Assembly (NCBI GenBank): GCA_035307765.1
Contig: DATGHU010000005.1
Coordinates: 118,446 to 182,445, forward strand
DNA: 64,000 nt
From: a bacterium
GTDB taxonomy: Bacteria > Sysuimicrobiota > Sysuimicrobiia > Sysuimicrobiales > Segetimicrobiaceae
Direction: 5' to 3'
The notes under the pieces were generated by a model, which did not search any database, had not been told where the DNA came from, and worked only from the letters and a program-made list of their open reading frames with translations. Numbering within the stretch: the stretch's first letter is position 1; each line of letters starts with the position of its first letter. A program made the position numbers and the translations under genes. This document shows positions 45,462 to 53,719 of the stretch, in pieces.

Positions 45462-45771
45462 GTCGTTCGAGCGCCTCCAGCCTCGCCTCCCAGAACGCGC
45501 GGTGGTGCTCGAGCCAATCCGTCGCTGGGCGCAGTGCCCTCGGCTCAAGGTGGCAGTAGTGTTCACGGCCCACCACTACCCGGCGGATCAGTCCGGCGCG
45601 TTCAAGTGTCTTGATGTGCTTCGAGATCGCGTTGAGGGAGACCGGAAATGGTCGAGCGATCTCTGTTACCTTTGCGGGCCTCCGGGCAAGCGCAGCGAGA
45701 ATGGCGCGCCGCGTCGGATCGGCCACCGCTGTGAACACCTGATCGAGCAGGCCCGGATTATATTCAACCAT
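45412..45771 (-). CDS. ArsR-family transcriptional regulator
   Basis: A 119-residue winged-helix repressor. The helix-turn-helix lies at about 34-57 (KVTEIARPFPVSLNAISKHI) and the wing at 62-75. It lacks the metal-binding cysteines of ArsR/SmtB sensors, as usual for regulators paired with SRPBCC proteins. The start ATG 45771 lies inside a perfect 18-bp palindrome and just downstream of a strong promoter; an extended frame to 45897 crosses the promoter and is rejected. It probably represses itself and the SRPBCC gene. Confidence 0.9.
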   Translation of the reverse strand: MVEYNPGLLDQVFTAVADPTRRAILAALARRPAKVTEIARPFPVSLNAISKHIKTLERAGLIRRVVVGREHYCHLEPRALRPATDWLEHHRAFWEARLEALERHVVAKRKRDRRGAQTG

Positions 45772-45780
45772 ATGGTTGAA
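45763..45780. promoter_or_regulatory. ArsR autoregulatory operator
   Basis: Perfect 18-bp palindrome TTCAACCATATGGTTGAA covering the ArsR start codon and touching the -10 box. ArsR-type repressors of this class bind AACCATATGGTT-like sites, so binding here would block transcription start. Confidence 0.7.
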
Positions 45781-45809
45781 GTATATCCTGGCCCCCGCCG
45801 TCCCGTCAA
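45780..45809 (-). promoter_or_regulatory. Promoter of the arsR-SRPBCC unit
   Basis: On the minus strand TTGACG (45809-45804), an 18-bp spacer and TATACT (45785-45780). The predicted transcription start falls on or next to the ATG at 45771, and no ribosome binding site is visible, so the mRNA is probably leaderless. Confidence 0.7.
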
Positions 45810-45959
45810 GCTTGTGCGTAAGAATCCCTAGTGGCTCAGCGGCCCCCGGAGGGTACGCCTCGAGGGGATTCACCCTCGAGATGTCGAACACGACCAAACG
45901 GTCGCGGAACTGCAGAAAGGTCTGCGGCGATCGGGAGTATCCGGGGAGAAGGCGCAGCC

Positions 45960-46937
45960 ATGCGCACGACCGGCGTTGAACCCATCCAGGATGTCGCTCA
46001 TCTCGCCCATGTCGAAATACAGACTCCCCGGATGAGTGAGACGCTTGCGTTCTTCACGACGGTCATTGGCCTTCAGGAGAGTCGCCGCGAAGGCGCCTCC
46101 GTGTTTCTGCGGGCGTGGGGAGATTACTACCATCATACCTTGAAGATCACGGAAGCCGACCAGGCGGGATTGGGACACGTTGCGTGGCGGGCGGTCAGCC
46201 CTCAGGCCTTGGAGCGTCGAGTGAAAGCCCTGCACGACGGTGGATGGGGGCGGGGGTGGATCAAGGGGGACATCGGTCACGGTCCGGCGTACAGGTTCGT
46301 CGATCCAGCCGGGCACCCCATGGAGATCTTCTACGAGGTCGAGTGGCACGAGTCACCCGCAGCGTCGCATACCAGGTTAAAGAACCAACCGGACCGGCGT
46401 CCCATCACCGGCATCGGGGCCCGGAGGATTGATCACGTCAACCTGTCAGCCAAGGATGTCCGGGCAAACAGCCAGTTCATGCAGGAATGCATGGGGTTCA
46501 GGCTGCGTGAGCACATCGTGCATGATGGGCTTGAAATAGGCGCGTGGCTGAGTGTCACGCCGCTGGTACACGACATCGCCTATATGCGTGACGTTTCAGG
46601 GGCCGATGGTCGTTTCCACCACGTCGCCTTTTGGCTGGATGACTACGGCGACCTCATCCGGGCGGCCGACATCCTCAGAGAATCTGCCGGGCACATCGAG
46701 GCCGGTCCCGCAAAACATGCCATCACGAACGCTTTGTTCCTGTACCTCTACGAGCCGGGCGGAAACCGCCTGGAGCTGTACACAGGCGGATACCTGATCT
46801 TTCCCCCTGATTGGCGCCCCGTGACCTGGACGAAGGAAGATCAAGATCTACGCGTCTGGTGGGGTGGCGATCTGCCTGAAAGCTTCTTTACTTACGCAAC
46901 GCCGGTGGCACCGGCGAAGGCCAACCTTCCCGCTTAG
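45960..46937 (+). CDS. Extradiol dioxygenase, catechol 2,3-dioxygenase type (VOC)
   Basis: A 325-residue two-domain VOC protein. Iron ligands of the active C-terminal domain are His159 (RIDHVNLS), His221 (FHHVAFWL) and Glu272 (LELYTGG), the 2-His-1-Glu set of extradiol ring-cleaving dioxygenases; the N-terminal domain is the degenerate partner. Start ATG 45960 fits the HLAHVEIQTP opening. It diverges from the ArsR gene. An alpha/beta hydrolase follows 252 bp downstream, which is the usual next step of meta-cleavage. Confidence 0.85.
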   Translation: MRTTGVEPIQDVAHLAHVEIQTPRMSETLAFFTTVIGLQESRREGASVFLRAWGDYYHHTLKITEADQAGLGHVAWRAVSPQALERRVKALHDGGWGRGWIKGDIGHGPAYRFVDPAGHPMEIFYEVEWHESPAASHTRLKNQPDRRPITGIGARRIDHVNLSAKDVRANSQFMQECMGFRLREHIVHDGLEIGAWLSVTPLVHDIAYMRDVSGADGRFHHVAFWLDDYGDLIRAADILRESAGHIEAGPAKHAITNALFLYLYEPGGNRLELYTGGYLIFPPDWRPVTWTKEDQDLRVWWGGDLPESFFTYATPVAPAKANLPA

Positions 46938-47189
46938 CCTGTATCCATTGGGACGCCGGAACCCGTCGTAACCAAGGGGATATCTGCCACCCCCAGTTCT
47001 CCTGGGGGCTTGCGGGAGATGATCCGACCCGCGACGATGCAGGTTCCCTCATCGTCCATCAGCCCCAACCCCCGCCGGAATGCACCCACACCTGTATCCT
47101 CCGCTGCCCCGGAGTGGGTACAATTGAAACCGTTGAATGCTTCGCTCGTCGTGGCCGCACGGCCAACGGATCGAAGTCGGGGGCGCATC

Positions 47190-48011
47190 ATGAAGATCAA
47201 CGGGGAAACAATCTGCTGTGAAGTTGAAGGGCAGGGTCCACCCGTCGTGCTCATCCATGGGTGGACCTTGAACCTCCGAATGTGGGATAGGCAGATGAAG
47301 GCATTGAGCCGACGGTTTCGGGTTATTCGCTATGACCGTCGAGGCTTCGGCAAATCCAGTGGGCGTGAGGACCTCCAGTGGGATGGGGCGGATCTCGAAG
47401 AACTGCTTGATCATCTCGACATTGACAACGCGCATATCCTCGGCATGTCTCAGGGCGGCAGCGTTGCGCTCCGGTTCGTCCGAACTTTTCCCGCCCGGGC
47501 GCGCTCTCTCATCTTACACGGCAGCATCCCGCCGGAGGGCTATCCGCTACCGTGGACGGGGCCCGATCGCATCCCCATGAGCGAGTGGCGGTCTCTTGTG
47601 AAGAAATCGGGACTCGACGCTTTCCGCCGAGACTGGAGCACTCATCCGATCATGCGAGTCCCGGACGACCGTCACGACGTCCAGGTGGCTCTTGCAGACA
47701 TGATACAAGCGTATCGCGGTGAGCGCTTTCTGAACCCTGCAAAACCCTCCGGTCCGATCGGGCCCGCCACCATGGATGACCTTCCGCGTCTCACCCTTCC
47801 CACACTGGTGGTTATCGGCGAGACCGACGTCCCGTATCTCCAGATTGCCGCGCGCATGTTTGCGTACTATTTGCCAAACGCGCAGATGGCTGTGATTCCA
47901 GGTGGTGGACACATGATCAACTTGCTAGAACCTGAGCGGTACAATACCACGATCCTTCGCTTCCTTGAGAACACTCAGATCACCGGGGGCGAGGCCGGAA
48001 CCTTCAAGTGA
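47190..48011 (+). CDS. Alpha/beta hydrolase
   Basis: A 273-residue alpha/beta hydrolase with HGWTLN oxyanion region, nucleophile elbow GMSQGG (Ser87), Asp213 (GETDVP) and His241 (GGGHMI). Similar to haloperoxidase-like or meta-cleavage-product hydrolases. It could cleave the ring-fission product of the upstream dioxygenase, but the family is broad. Start ATG 47190 follows a weak GGGGGCGC; a TACAAT at 47113-47118 may be its -10 box. Confidence 0.85.
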   Translation: MKINGETICCEVEGQGPPVVLIHGWTLNLRMWDRQMKALSRRFRVIRYDRRGFGKSSGREDLQWDGADLEELLDHLDIDNAHILGMSQGGSVALRFVRTFPARARSLILHGSIPPEGYPLPWTGPDRIPMSEWRSLVKKSGLDAFRRDWSTHPIMRVPDDRHDVQVALADMIQAYRGERFLNPAKPSGPIGPATMDDLPRLTLPTLVVIGETDVPYLQIAARMFAYYLPNAQMAVIPGGGHMINLLEPERYNTTILRFLENTQITGGEAGTFK

Positions 48012-48342
48012 TGATAATGAATCACCCGCATTCTCTCCCAGGCAAGGCCCGACCGAGAGAGCGTCCCCTTGCGCACCCAGCGCAACGCCCCCCGACTCGG
48101 AATAAACTGTGCATGTAGCTGGCGCCTCACTGCCTCAAGACAGGTCAGCAAAGAGACGTTCAGTGGGGCGACGGTGCGTATCCGGCTTCCCCTATTCTCT
48201 TCATGAATTCCGCATGAGTTCTTGGCGGAGTTTTCACACTAGCCCGCTATGATCAGAGTCGGGATATCCTTAGAGCGCATTACCGGATGTGGGAGGGCAC
48301 CAACGACGTTAACCCATATTCCTTGCGCGGGGAGGTTTCGTC
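48012..48342. other. Gene-free stretch
   Basis: About 330 bp with GC near 55 percent, lower than the first half of the window. It holds no convincing frame. The GGGGAGG binding site of the next gene closes it. Confidence 0.35.
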
Positions 48343-48525
48343 ATGCGCTTTCGTTGCCCAGAGTGCGGGGCTGAAACCGAGGTCATCCTGAAAGAGGGAG
48401 AAGAGGTTGTCTCTGTGTACTGCCTCAAACACAAGGGCGGGGCGGACGCCCACATACGCCCCGTTTACATGAGCAGTGTCCCATCGGCGGCCACCAAAGC
48501 CGTGCCGGAGGTGGCCTTTGCCTAA
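48343..48525 (+). CDS. Small zinc-ribbon-like protein
   Basis: A 60-residue protein with Cys5-x2-Cys8 (CPECG) and a second pair Cys27-x2-His30 (YCLKH), enough for a treble-clef or ribbon zinc site. GGGGAGG lies eight bases before the ATG. No partner in the vicinity; role unknown. Confidence 0.6.
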   Translation: MRFRCPECGAETEVILKEGEEVVSVYCLKHKGGADAHIRPVYMSSVPSAATKAVPEVAFA

Positions 48526-48603
48526 GACGCCGTGCCATTAATCATGCGCCGACAGGAGGGCCTTCGTCCTACCTACCTGCGGTCGCTAACGGAGCATACC
48601 TGT

Positions 48604-48609
48604 TATGCT
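48604..48609 (+). promoter_or_regulatory. Extended -10 of the DUF1697 gene
   Basis: TGT-TATGCT forms an extended -10 element that ends eight bases before the ATG at 48618. No ribosome binding site is present, so a leaderless transcript is likely. Confidence 0.45.
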
Positions 48610-48617
48610 TTCGGCAG

Positions 48618-49130
48618 ATGAAAAGCTACGCGGCGTTCCTCCGGGGCGTGAGCCCGATGAACACGAAGATGCCGGAACTCAGGCGGGCATTTGAGGCCGC
48701 AGGCTTCACGGACGTAAGGACGGTTCTCTCGAGCGGGAATGTGGTCTTCAGTGCGCCGCCGGCGTGGGAAGCAGCGCTCGAGCGCAAGACCGAAGCGGCG
48801 ATTAAGAAGCACCTCGGTCACGCACACCTCACCATCGTGCGCCCGATCGATGCGCTCCGCAGGATGCTTGCGACGAACCCCTACAAGTTTTTCCGACTGA
48901 AGCCCGGCTCGAAACGAGTCGTCACGTTCCTGCGCGGGAATCCGCATGCCCGGTTCGCACTACCGATCGAACTTGATGACTCGCGCATTCTTCACAGGAA
49001 AGGCGGGGAGGTCTTCAGTGCCTACGTCCCAGGTCCCGACGGACCCGTGTTCATGAGACTCATCGAGAAAACCCTCGGCAAGGATCTCACAACGCGCACG
49101 TGGGAAACGGTTATGAAGGTCGCAAAGTGA
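48618..49130 (+). CDS. DUF1697 protein
   Basis: A 170-residue DUF1697 member: YAAFLRGVSPMNTKMPELRRAFE at the start, here noted only by pattern, then VRTVLSSGNVVFSA and the C-terminal RTWETVMKVAK, which is diagnostic. Two ferredoxin-like subdomains are expected. Function unknown; widespread as a single gene in soil bacteria. It has no ribosome binding site. Confidence 0.85.
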   Translation: MKSYAAFLRGVSPMNTKMPELRRAFEAAGFTDVRTVLSSGNVVFSAPPAWEAALERKTEAAIKKHLGHAHLTIVRPIDALRRMLATNPYKFFRLKPGSKRVVTFLRGNPHARFALPIELDDSRILHRKGGEVFSAYVPGPDGPVFMRLIEKTLGKDLTTRTWETVMKVAK

Positions 49131-49248
49131 AAAGAAGTGAGTCGACCTTCGCGCCGCGTACCGCCGCTAGGGAGGGAGCGTCACGACCAGCGCATCCATT
49201 TAGCGCGCAGGTTCCAGAACGTGTTCGGACGAAGACTGTCTCGGACGG

Positions 49249-50013
49249 ATGTTTACGGTTGAGGAGCGCGATCGGGTCCGACACGCCATCCTGAAGATGG
49301 CCCACGCGGATCCGCGAGTGGTCGCGGGTGCGATGATCGGCTCGCTCGCGCTGGGCGCCGGCGATTCCTGGTCGGATCTTGACCTCGGCTTCGGCCTAGT
49401 GGATGGGTCTTCACCCAGCGACGTACTTGCGCAGTGGACGTCGAGACTCGAGCGAGAGTTTGGCGCGGTTCATCTTTTCGACTTGCCGTCACTGTCCACC
49501 ATTTACCGCGTCTTCCTATTCCCCGGGTGTCTGGAGGTCGACGTGTCAATGACTCCCGCCTCAGAGTTCGGAGCCCACGGACCCAAGTTCAAAGTGCTCT
49601 TCGGCCGCGCCGTTGAGCGGCCTCAAACCGTGCGGCCGCCGGCGGAGCATCTGTTCGGGTTGGGCGTTCACCACGCAGTACGCGCGCGTTTCTGCGTGGC
49701 CCGAGGCCGGTTCTGGCAGGCCCAGTACTGGATCGGCGAAGTCCGCAACCTGGCGCTGTCGCTGGCTTGCCGTCGGCGCGGGCTCGAGGTGCGCCAGGGT
49801 AGAGGCTACGATGAGCTTCCGGCGGAGATTTTGGCCACCTTCGAGGAAACGCTGGTACGGTCCATGAATCCGGGAGAGCTCTTGCGTGCCTTGGGCCACG
49901 TTGTCGGGGGACTCCTGCGCGAAGCGACCGAGGCGGCGGAGTTGGCGTCAAAGGTTGAAGGCCACCTAAGTCAGTTAGCGTCTCCGCGTTTCGTGGGACG
50001 GCTGAGTGACTAA
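49249..50013 (+). CDS. Nucleotidyltransferase-fold protein
   Basis: A 254-residue protein with an N-terminal nucleotidyltransferase domain: GSLALG at 31-36, the Asp-x-Asp pair in WSDLDLGF and a third Asp in LEVDVSM, all needed for catalysis. The C-terminal half (about 125-250) is helical, resembling aminoglycoside adenylyltransferase-like proteins. A small-molecule or antibiotic substrate is possible but cannot be claimed. A strong hairpin overlaps its stop codon. Confidence 0.75.
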   Translation: MFTVEERDRVRHAILKMAHADPRVVAGAMIGSLALGAGDSWSDLDLGFGLVDGSSPSDVLAQWTSRLEREFGAVHLFDLPSLSTIYRVFLFPGCLEVDVSMTPASEFGAHGPKFKVLFGRAVERPQTVRPPAEHLFGLGVHHAVRARFCVARGRFWQAQYWIGEVRNLALSLACRRRGLEVRQGRGYDELPAEILATFEETLVRSMNPGELLRALGHVVGGLLREATEAAELASKVEGHLSQLASPRFVGRLSD

Positions 50014-50028
50014 GCCTGCCTTAGTCAC
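50006..50028 (+). terminator. Hairpin over the stop codon
   Basis: Perfect 9-bp stem GTGACTAAG / CTTAGTCAC with a 5-nt loop; the TAA of the nucleotidyltransferase gene is inside the left arm. No T-run follows. Probable terminator or 3' stabiliser. Confidence 0.5.
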
Positions 50029-50136
50029 GGCCGCGACCCCCGCAGCATGCCGCCCTCCTTCAGCAGACAAACGTGGCCGCAGAGTGGGCGGAGGGCGCTG
50101 AAACAAGATGGGCCTTCGCTTGCCCTTTTCACCGCT

Positions 50137-50793
50137 CTAATAGAGTCCCGGAATCAGCCGTGATGTCCGGGCACGGTAGGCATCGTACTCGTCGCCGAAC
50201 TGCGTGCGTAGCAGTCTCTCTTCCGCATGGATGCGCGCGAGTATCGGCGGGATAGTCAGCGCTGTTAGTAGCACACCAATCCCCGAACGGAAGGCCAGAC
50301 CCCATCCTAGCGAGTTGACGAGCAAACCCAGGTAGCTAGGGTGGCGGATGACGCCATAGACACCGACGGTGATCAAGGTGTGCCCGGGTTGGATCGCGAC
50401 CAGCCCGCTGAACTGTCGGCCCAGCACGAAAACCGGCCAGAGCCGCAGCGCGCCCCCGACGGCGAAGAGAAGAACCCCAAGCCAGCGAATGCTGTCGCCG
50501 TCAAGGACCCAGAACTCCATGCGGTCCGTCCAGGCCGGCACATAGCCACCCAGTAGCCCGATCAGCGCAAACGCAGCAAGGACCCAGCGGTTGGAACGAT
50601 CTTCGCGCTCGCCGGGGCTCAAGTTCCCGCCAGCAAATGATGCCACGCCAGATAGAATTAGGAGTGCAATGGCGAGCGCGATCAGCGCCCGGTGAGAAAA
50701 GAACGCCATAAACCCGCCCCAACCAAGCACGGCCAGGCCCAGAAAGGCAGCGGTGCCCACAATGATCAGCGTAAAGCGCACGGTCGGTCTCAA
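50137..50793 (-). CDS. Isoprenylcysteine carboxyl methyltransferase (ICMT) family protein
   Basis: A 218-residue membrane protein with about five helices. The C-terminal signature YGVIRHPSYLG, then AEERLL, FGDEY and RLIPGLY is the ICMT/PEMT pattern binding SAM. Bacterial members methylate small lipophilic acids or are uncharacterised. The first codon is TTG 50793 or GTG 50781; a TATAGC box seven bases before the TTG would give a leaderless start. Confidence 0.85.
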   Translation of the reverse strand: MRPTVRFTLIIVGTAAFLGLAVLGWGGFMAFFSHRALIALAIALLILSGVASFAGGNLSPGEREDRSNRWVLAAFALIGLLGGYVPAWTDRMEFWVLDGDSIRWLGVLLFAVGGALRLWPVFVLGRQFSGLVAIQPGHTLITVGVYGVIRHPSYLGLLVNSLGWGLAFRSGIGVLLTALTIPPILARIHAEERLLRTQFGDEYDAYRARTSRLIPGLY

Positions 50794-51168
50794 TCGTCAA
50801 GCTATAGGCTATCACAAGGGGGCACGGGTGTCAGTCCACCGAGTGGCTAGCCCGGTCAACACGGCGCCTCGGCCGATTGTTAAGCTTATAGGGGGAACGG
50901 GACTTCCTTCGGTGAATCGCGATACACGCGACGACCTGGCTAGGGATCGAGCGCGGGCCTGCTCACGCTCACCGGCCGGCGGCGCCTGTCGATGTTGAGG
51001 CCCATGATCGACCCAGCGGGTGTGCCGGTTGTTGAGCGAGCCTTCTCAATGGGGGCCGCAGGATCCCCGGTGACGTTCCCGATCGCCGGATGATAACATT
51101 CATTGAGGCGCGCTGCTGCCATGCCATTCCTACACCGCGCTAGGCGGACGGAACCGGAGGGAGCCGAG
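50794..51168. other. Divergent intergenic region
   Basis: About 375 bp between the divergent ICMT and DinB genes. No frame with support. It should contain both promoters; TATAGC near 50800 (minus strand) is the only box noted. Confidence 0.35.
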
Positions 51169-51651
51169 ATGATCACGCGGACAATGCTGACCGACCAACT
51201 CGACTTGTATCACGCGCGTCTGGAGATGGCTTTAGAGGGCATCACGGGCGAGGATGCACGCAGGGTCGTGGCCAAACCTCTTGCGCCGATCGTCTGGCAG
51301 ATCGGACATCTGGCGGTCGTTGACGCCATCTATGTCCAGCGAGGCGGTGGATCCTACACGGTGCAGCCAAGCTACGACACCCTGTTCAAGCCGGGGACAG
51401 GTGGGGAGGCGGAGTATCCGCTGCTGGGTGAAGTGTGGGCGGCATTTTCCGACGCCCACCAGGCCCTGCGGGCTCTCGTCAAAGAAGCGGATCTAGCCAG
51501 GCCGCTCCAGCACCCCGCCGGCGCCTACACCAGCGTGGGCGGGATGCTCCTCTATGCCTGCTACCATCGGGGCTACCACGCCGGCAAGATTGGCACGCTG
51601 CGCGCGCTACTCGGCAAGCCACTCCCCATGGTGCCGCCGGCAAGACGGTGA
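51169..51651 (+). CDS. DinB-family protein
   Basis: A 160-residue four-helix-bundle protein of the DinB/YfiT type. Metal-binding His candidates are in WQIGHLAVVDAIY and YHRGYHAGKIGTLRALLGKP, a standard DinB ending. Members include thiol transferases using bacillithiol or mycothiol; many are unassigned. Start ATG 51169 is preceded by GGAGGGAG. Confidence 0.85.
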   Translation: MITRTMLTDQLDLYHARLEMALEGITGEDARRVVAKPLAPIVWQIGHLAVVDAIYVQRGGGSYTVQPSYDTLFKPGTGGEAEYPLLGEVWAAFSDAHQALRALVKEADLARPLQHPAGAYTSVGGMLLYACYHRGYHAGKIGTLRALLGKPLPMVPPARR

Positions 51652-51708
51652 TGTTTAGGCCTAAATCCGCCACCCTCAAAAACCGTCCTCGGGGTCACTC
51701 CCGCTGCG

Positions 51709-51993
51709 ATGAGCTGGCCACTCAACTTCTGGCTCACTGACTTCGAAGTGCAGGTCCGCGTGGGCCGTTGGGTCGTGCGCCGCGTCGCCTTCTCTGATAT
51801 TCGGGAGGCGAGCGTGGCGACCGGGCTGCGCGTCCCGCTCTGGAACGAGCACTGGTGCAATTTCTGGCCACTCCGCTATGTTGTCCTCCAACGGCGGAGC
51901 GGGTGGATCGCGACCTTCATCATCAATCCGCCCGACCCTGAGGAGTTCCTGGCTGACCTGGCCCGCCGCGCTTCGCTGCCGCGGGACGGTTGA
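51709..51993 (+). CDS. Small hypothetical protein, 94 aa
   Basis: A 94-residue protein with mostly beta character and many Trp residues (WPLNFWL, WNEHWCNFWPL), ending in a helix (DPEEFLADLARRA). The pattern resembles a bacterial PH-like domain (FSDIREASV, FIINPPDPEEFL). No membrane helix. It is 57 bp after the DinB gene. Family not certain. Confidence 0.55.
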   Translation: MSWPLNFWLTDFEVQVRVGRWVVRRVAFSDIREASVATGLRVPLWNEHWCNFWPLRYVVLQRRSGWIATFIINPPDPEEFLADLARRASLPRDG

Positions 51994-52109
51994 TGGACGC
52001 TCCCGCCGAACGAGGGCTGGACCAAAATCGGGCCCCACGCGCATACCCCTCGCTCGCGTCCGCCACGCCGCAACGAAGACGGGGCCAGGTCGGTCAGAAG
52101 CTCCCGTAG

Positions 52110-52179
52110 CTTAGAACATCGCCACTGCGCCCTCAAATTTTGCGCCGTGGCTACGTGACTACTTATCGCGTGTTCTAAG
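52110..52179. repeat. Nested inverted repeat
   Basis: Outer perfect 9-bp arms CTTAGAACA (52110-52118) and TGTTCTAAG (52171-52179) enclose an inner hairpin (52121-52151) of 5+4 bp with one mismatch and an 11-nt loop. The right outer arm contains the stop codon of the XRE gene. It could be a 3' structure of that gene or a small mobile-element end. Confidence 0.5.
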
Positions 52180-52399
52180 GATTCGGCTTGTCTATTGCGG
52201 TTTTGATTCGTCGTATGAGAGGGAAGCTGGGTCGGGCTCGTTCACTGACAATTTCGGAGATATGAGCAGCACTAATTCCTACCCTCGCGGCTAGTGCAGA
52301 TAGGCTCATCCTTCGCACCCTGCACCACAGCTGAATGTCCATTCTCAGCTGGTGGAGAGATTCTTCTTCTGCTTGAGGGATGTCGACTTTCAACTTCAC
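52175..52399 (-). CDS. Small XRE-type HTH protein
   Basis: A 74-residue protein with a Cro/CI helix-turn-helix (SLSALAARVGISAAHISEIV, residues about 32-51) after a short helical N-terminus. GTG start 52399 without a clear ribosome binding site. Such single-domain proteins regulate nearby mobile or toxin-antitoxin genes; no partner toxin was found here. The following plus-strand kilobase is gene-poor. Confidence 0.6.
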   Translation of the reverse strand: MKLKVDIPQAEEESLHQLRMDIQLWCRVRRMSLSALAARVGISAAHISEIVSERARPSFPLIRRIKTAIDKPNP

Positions 52400-53382
52400 C
52401 GTGGCCGATGGTGCAGCGTCGGCTAGGTCCTAGCCTACCCGAATAACATCAACTCAAGGTGAAGGCCGCGTGAAGGAAAGTTCAGATCATCAGGGTCAAG
52501 AATCATCCGGAATGTAGATGCCACCTGGGCTCGGGTCCCGCATCCACGTTGATCCAGTCCCCTATACGCCGGTTGGCTCAAAAGTTGAATGCACAGCGGA
52601 GGTCGCCGACGTTGGCATCCCGGCTGTGAGCGGCAGGCGGTTCCAGCGCCGTTCGATCAGCCTCAGAATCGCGATTGTGTCATACTTGGAGTGTGATCGA
52701 TGAAGTGCCGTTTCGCGTGAGGCGAAATGATAACCGTCACCCGGGCGCCCGGAATCCTATGCAACGAACCAGTTCCAGTCTGTCATGGGAAACCCGCCGA
52801 TCCCCGAATCCACTGGTCGCATTGGTTCGACTCCCGCAACTTCTATCCATACTTCAGTGCAAGCCGAGCATCGGTCACGGATAGAAGCGTTATGCCCTCG
52901 ATGAGCGCGAGGATCAATGGAATGAATGTTCAGAAAAACACAATGTAACCCGCCCCCCTTGGGTCGGTTCACCAAGGTAGACTCCGCATGCGACCCCGCT
53001 ACGCTGCGACGCATGGCCCTGGTGTAGGCCGGGGGGCCGGAAACATGCGCCGGAGACGGCAAGACCCAAGGTCTGCGCTGATAAGGCCCCATGCTGACTT
53101 CGCTTCTCTGGTTGAATAAGCGTAGAATGAACTTGTTTCCCCCTTACTCGACGATAATTTCCTCGGCAATCAGTCAGCCGCCCGAATCTTCACTACCCCG
53201 TCGATTGTGGTCTGGACGAAGTAGCGGCGGGTTCGGAACCAATTGGGGCAAGCGGTGATCACTGATCGCGGTCGCGACTACTTGGTGAGACGGGGCCTGG
53301 AGGCATCATACGTACCATCACCGCACTAGGAAATCGGCACCGACAGACAGACTCCCTGTAGGGAGATGGAGGTAGGAACCAT
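52400..53382. other. Gene-poor stretch with interspersed repeat copy A
   Basis: Almost 1 kb without a supported gene. Short frames exist but have no ribosome binding site or recognised pattern. It contains repeat copy A (52985-53103). GGAGATGGAGG near 53362 serves the next gene. Confidence 0.4.
52985..53103. repeat. Interspersed repeat, copy A
   Basis: About 119 bp that aligns at roughly 80 percent identity by eye with 61771-61887. Conserved blocks include CTGGTGT, CCGGAAA, CATGCGCC, GAGACGG, AAGGCCCCATGCTG and CTTCGC. One indel would break any shared reading frame, so the conserved unit is probably non-coding DNA or RNA. Confidence 0.6.
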
Positions 53383-53670
53383 ATGCATCTGAGCGCACGG
53401 CGGTACGAGAATGTGACCAATCCTCGCGAACTGGGGCGGCACGTCAGCGAGACCTTTATCCCGTTGATCAGCGCGGTACCCGGGTTCATCGCGTATTATT
53501 TCACCGATGCTGGGAACGGTACGATGGTCTCCACCAGCATCTTTACGGACAAAACGGGCGCTGAGGAATCCAATAGGGTAGCAGCGGAATGGGTCAAGAA
53601 GAATCCGAATGTGCTTCCGACTGCCACGCGGGTGACAACCGGGGAAGTGCTCGGGCAAAAGGTCAAATAG
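53383..53670 (+). CDS. Small ABM/dimeric alpha-beta barrel-type protein
   Basis: A 95-residue protein with the ferredoxin-like pattern of antibiotic-biosynthesis-monooxygenase (ABM) domains: RRYENVTNP, then a helix with ISAVPGFIAYYF and a strand TMVSTSIFTD, then a helix and the ending TTGEVLGQKV. Such proteins dimerise and may bind heme or act as monooxygenases, but many are unassigned. Good ribosome binding site and a strong terminator follow. Confidence 0.75.
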   Translation: MHLSARRYENVTNPRELGRHVSETFIPLISAVPGFIAYYFTDAGNGTMVSTSIFTDKTGAEESNRVAAEWVKKNPNVLPTATRVTTGEVLGQKVK

Positions 53671-53696
53671 GCCAGGAAATCGGTTGCGAGATGACG

Positions 53697-53719
53697 AGGG
53701 CCGGGAACACTCCGGCCCT
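53697..53719 (+). terminator. Intrinsic terminator of the ABM gene
   Basis: An 8-bp GC-rich stem (AGGGCCGG with CCGGCCCT), 7-nt loop and T-rich tail (TTCTCTCTT), 26 nt after the stop codon. A textbook Rho-independent terminator apart from the interrupted T-run. Confidence 0.75.

Noticed and set aside
52830-52855. TTGGTTCGACTCCCGC, similar to a tRNA T-arm
   Set aside because: The flanking five bases do not pair, and no acceptor, D-arm or anticodon arm can be built upstream.
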